This document shows positions 49,821 to 51,698 of a stretch of 51,698 bases of DNA, piece by piece. Within the stretch, counting starts at the first letter, position 1. Each line of letters starts with the position of its first letter. The stretch lies in the NCBI RefSeq assembly GCF_002920575.1, contig NZ_PQSQ01000059.1, positions 1 through 51,698 on the forward strand. Reading direction: 5' to 3'. Source of the stretch: Streptomyces sp. Ru73. GTDB taxonomy: Bacteria; Actinomycetota; Actinomycetes; Streptomycetales; Streptomycetaceae. The notes under the pieces are model-generated. The model made no database searches and was not told the origin of the DNA. It was given only the letters and a program-made list of their open reading frames with translations. A program made the position numbers and the translations under genes.

Positions 49821-51182
49821 ATGGCCAACTTCTCGAAGTCCACGGTGCCGCAGTTCTCCGTGGAGGTGTACCAGAACGAGTACCTCCCCGAGGGCGGCCG
49901 CGAGGTCAACGCCATCGTCACGGTCACCGCCACCGGCGGCGGCACCTCCGGCGGCCGGCCGCTCGCCGACGCCGCTGGGCGGCCCGCCGCGACCGCGCCG
50001 GGCGGGGCCCCGGACGCCGCCGTGGCCGTCATGGTCGACTGCTCGGGCTCGATGGAGTACCCGCCGGTCAAGATGCGCAACGCCCGCGAGGCGACCGCCG
50101 CGGCGATCGACACCCTGCGGGACGGGGTCGCCTTCGCGGTGATCGCGGGCACCCACCAGGCCGCGGAGGTCTACCCCGGCGGCGGCCGGCTCGCGACGGC
50201 CTCGCCCGCCACCCGCGGCCAGGCCAAGGAGGCGCTGCGGCGGCTGCGGCCGGGCGGCGGCACCGCGATCGGCACCTGGCTGCGGCTGGCCGGCCGGCTG
50301 CTGGACTCCTCCGACGCGGCCATCCGGCACGGCATCCTGCTCACCGACGGCCGCAACGAGCACGAGTCGCCCGAGGACCTGCGGGCCACGCTGGACGCCT
50401 GTGCCGGGCGGTTCACCTGCGACGCGCGCGGGGTGGGCACCGACTGGGAGGTCGCGGAGGTCACCGGCATCGCCTCGGCCCTGCTGGGCAGCGCCGACAT
50501 CGTCGCCGATCCGGGCGGGCTGGCGGCCGACTTCACGCGGATGATGGAGACCGCGATGGGCAAGGAGGTCGCGGACGTCGGGCTGCGGGTGTGGACGCCG
50601 CAGGGCGCCGAGATCCGGTTCGTGAAGCAGGTCGCGCCGACGGTCGAGGACCTGACCGGCCGGCGGGCCGAGGCGGGACCCCGGGCCGGCGTCTACCCGA
50701 CCGGCTCCTGGGGCGACGAGTCCCGCGACTACCACCTGTGCGTACGCGTCCCGGACGCCGGCGTCGGCCGGGAGATGCTGGCCGCGCGGGTGGCACTGGT
50801 GCTCCCTGTGCCGGGCGGCGACGCGCCCCGGACGCTCGCGCAGGGCCTGGTACGGGCGGTGTGGACGACGGACACGGCCGTATCGACGCAGATCAACCCA
50901 CAGGTGGCGCACTACACGGGACAGGCGGAACTGGCCCGCGCCATCCAGCAGGGACTGGATGCCCGTAAGTCCGGAGATATGGACGGAGCCACCGCGCGGC
51001 TCGGCCGGGCGGTACAGCTGGCGAGCGCCTCGGGGAACGAGGACACTGCGAAACTCCTTGCGAAGGTGGTGGACGTCGTCGACGCCACGACCGGTACTGT
51101 GCGGCTGAAGGCGAAGGTCGCGGAAGCGGACGAGATGACGCTCGAAACACGCTCAACCAAGACAGTTCGCGTCAAAAAGTGA
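49821..51182 (+). CDS. von Willebrand factor A domain protein of the PknG locus
   Basis: 453 residues, no signal peptide. The vWA domain (about 65-245) has an intact MIDAS: D73-x-S75-x-S77 (DCSGSM), T148 in GGGTAIGT and D176 in LLTDGRNEH. A beta-rich domain precedes it (1-60) and a C-terminal region (about 250-450) ends in helices with a Glu/Lys-rich finish. Cytosolic vWA proteins act as metal-dependent assembly platforms; TerY-type vWA proteins occur beside PP2C and kinase-zinc-ribbon genes in tellurite/stress loci. The ATG at 49821 follows GGAAGAG closely. It is 163 bases after the phosphatase gene and 62 before the FHA gene. Confidence 0.9.
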   Translation: MANFSKSTVPQFSVEVYQNEYLPEGGREVNAIVTVTATGGGTSGGRPLADAAGRPAATAPGGAPDAAVAVMVDCSGSMEYPPVKMRNAREATAAAIDTLRDGVAFAVIAGTHQAAEVYPGGGRLATASPATRGQAKEALRRLRPGGGTAIGTWLRLAGRLLDSSDAAIRHGILLTDGRNEHESPEDLRATLDACAGRFTCDARGVGTDWEVAEVTGIASALLGSADIVADPGGLAADFTRMMETAMGKEVADVGLRVWTPQGAEIRFVKQVAPTVEDLTGRRAEAGPRAGVYPTGSWGDESRDYHLCVRVPDAGVGREMLAARVALVLPVPGGDAPRTLAQGLVRAVWTTDTAVSTQINPQVAHYTGQAELARAIQQGLDARKSGDMDGATARLGRAVQLASASGNEDTAKLLAKVVDVVDATTGTVRLKAKVAEADEMTLETRSTKTVRVKK

Positions 51183-51244
51183 CAAACGAGTGACAAGCAA
51201 GACGTAACACCGTTGGAAGACGGTACGGAGGGGGACATACCGAC

Positions 51245-51698
51245 ATGCCGACCTGCCCGAACGGCCACCAGTCAGTGGCCGAAGACTGGTGCGAGGTGTG
51301 CGGCCACCGCATGGCGGGCACTGTCGCCCCGACGCCTCCCCCGCCGCCCGGCTTCCCCGGCGCCCCCGCCCCCCAGCAGGCGCCCCCGCAGGGCGGCTAC
51401 GGCTTCCCGCCGCCCCGCCCCGCCCGGCGGCGGCCAGGCGCCCGGCACCGGCACCGGCACCGGCGAGCTCTGCCCGCAGTGCGGGACGCCGCGCGAGGCC
51501 ATGGCCCCGTTCTGCGAGGAGTGCCGGTACAACTTCCTGACGCACTCCTCGACCTCCGCCTCGTACCCGGCGCCGCCGCAGCAGCAGTCCGCGCCGCCGC
51601 CCGGCTTCCCGCCCCAGCCCGGCCCGCCGGACCAGTACGAGTACCAGGGCTCGCGCCCCTCGCAGATGAACCGGCCCGCCGAGCCACTGGGCCCCGGG
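51245..51698 (+). CDS. double zinc-ribbon FHA-type protein, cut by window edge, with apparent frameshift
   Basis: The ATG at 51245 starts a first zinc ribbon CPNGHQSVAEDWCEVCGHRM and a Pro/Gly-rich linker. The expected second zinc ribbon (CPQCGTPREAMAPFCEECRYNF, about 51471-51536) and the typical SRPSQMNRPAEPLGPG segment lie in a different frame, offset by +1. The shift must occur in the C-rich stretch at about 51405-51434. The start frame itself stays open to the window end but then reads an Arg/His/Ala-rich sequence unlike a protein of this kind. Relatives carry an FHA domain at the C-terminus, beyond the edge, so the FHA call rests on family memory and operon position. The shift may be a sequencing or assembly error or a real mutation. 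Confidence 0.7.
   Translation, partial: MPTCPNGHQSVAEDWCEVCGHRMAGTVAPTPPPPPGFPGAPAPQQAPPQGGYGFPPPRPARRRPGARHRHRHRRALPAVRDAARGHGPVLRGVPVQLPDALLDLRLVPGAAAAAVRAAARLPAPARPAGPVRVPGLAPLADEPARRATGPR

Noticed and set aside
48361..50142. Overlapping plus-strand open frame through the PP2C gene and leader of the vWA gene
   Set aside because: Arg-rich out-of-frame translation of the phosphatase gene.
51289..51540. Small plus-strand frame inside the FHA gene as a separate gene
   Set aside because: It is the third frame of the zinc-ribbon protein; neither ribbon is encoded in it.

Overview
The window is chromosomal DNA of a Streptomyces-type actinomycete. The GC content is very high, GTG starts are common, and long open frames lie antisense to nearly every gene. 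The gene families also fit: an Fe-SOD behind a perfect Nur box, allantoicase, a MsiK-type sugar ABC importer without its own ATPase, and a glnX-glnH-pknG signalling locus. No rRNA, tRNA, CRISPR array, insertion sequence or prophage was seen. The left edge cuts a Ser/Thr kinase gene and the right edge cuts an FHA-protein gene.

Layout. Bases 1-7.0 kb hold the truncated Hanks-type kinase (-), an LPNTG surface protein, bioY (-), two paralogous AAT-family amino-acid permeases and sodF. Bases 7.1-20.4 kb hold an Rv2466c/DsbA-like protein, two paralogous M1 aminopeptidases N, an AbiEi-like protein, a class C serine hydrolase, a Tat-exported metallophosphoesterase, an HPP membrane protein, asd and a DUF1203 gene. 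Bases 20.6-30.5 kb hold allantoicase, a LysR regulator, an acyl-ACP desaturase with a tandem operator, a small membrane protein, malQ preceded by an overlapping 84-residue peptide gene, and a large secreted GH84 enzyme with a His-rich tail. Bases 30.7-39.5 kb hold an HNH nuclease, an MscS channel, and a catabolic cluster: ROK regulator, CUT1 binding protein, two permeases, GH4 glycosidase and BadF/NagK-type sugar kinase. Bases 39.5-41.6 kb hold a PAS-GAF-ANTAR protein and a FadR-type GntR regulator.

The most interesting stretch is 41.9 kb to the end. It is one tightly packed signalling locus with overlapping or abutting genes: GlnX-like four-TM sensor, GlnH-like solute-binding protein, an unrecognised 427-residue helical protein, PknG kinase, PP2C phosphatase, von Willebrand A protein and FHA protein. 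PknG, PP2C and FHA each carry two CxxC/CxxxxC zinc-ribbon modules. In mycobacteria GlnH-GlnX passes an amino-acid signal to PknG, which phosphorylates the FHA protein GarA. Here the phosphatase, a vWA protein, an FHA protein and an unknown helical protein sit in the same locus, which suggests a self-contained phospho-signalling module. The FHA gene shows an apparent frameshift between its two zinc ribbons.

Strong hairpins separate most units. Three of the intergenic spacers carry copies of a Streptomyces interspersed palindrome (about 7.1, 20.46 and 30.58 kb). Candidate regulatory sites include the Nur box at sodF, tandem TAC-N6-GTA operators at the desaturase gene, a ROK-type site at 32709-32726, and short perfect palindromes upstream of the second permease, alc and the GntR gene.
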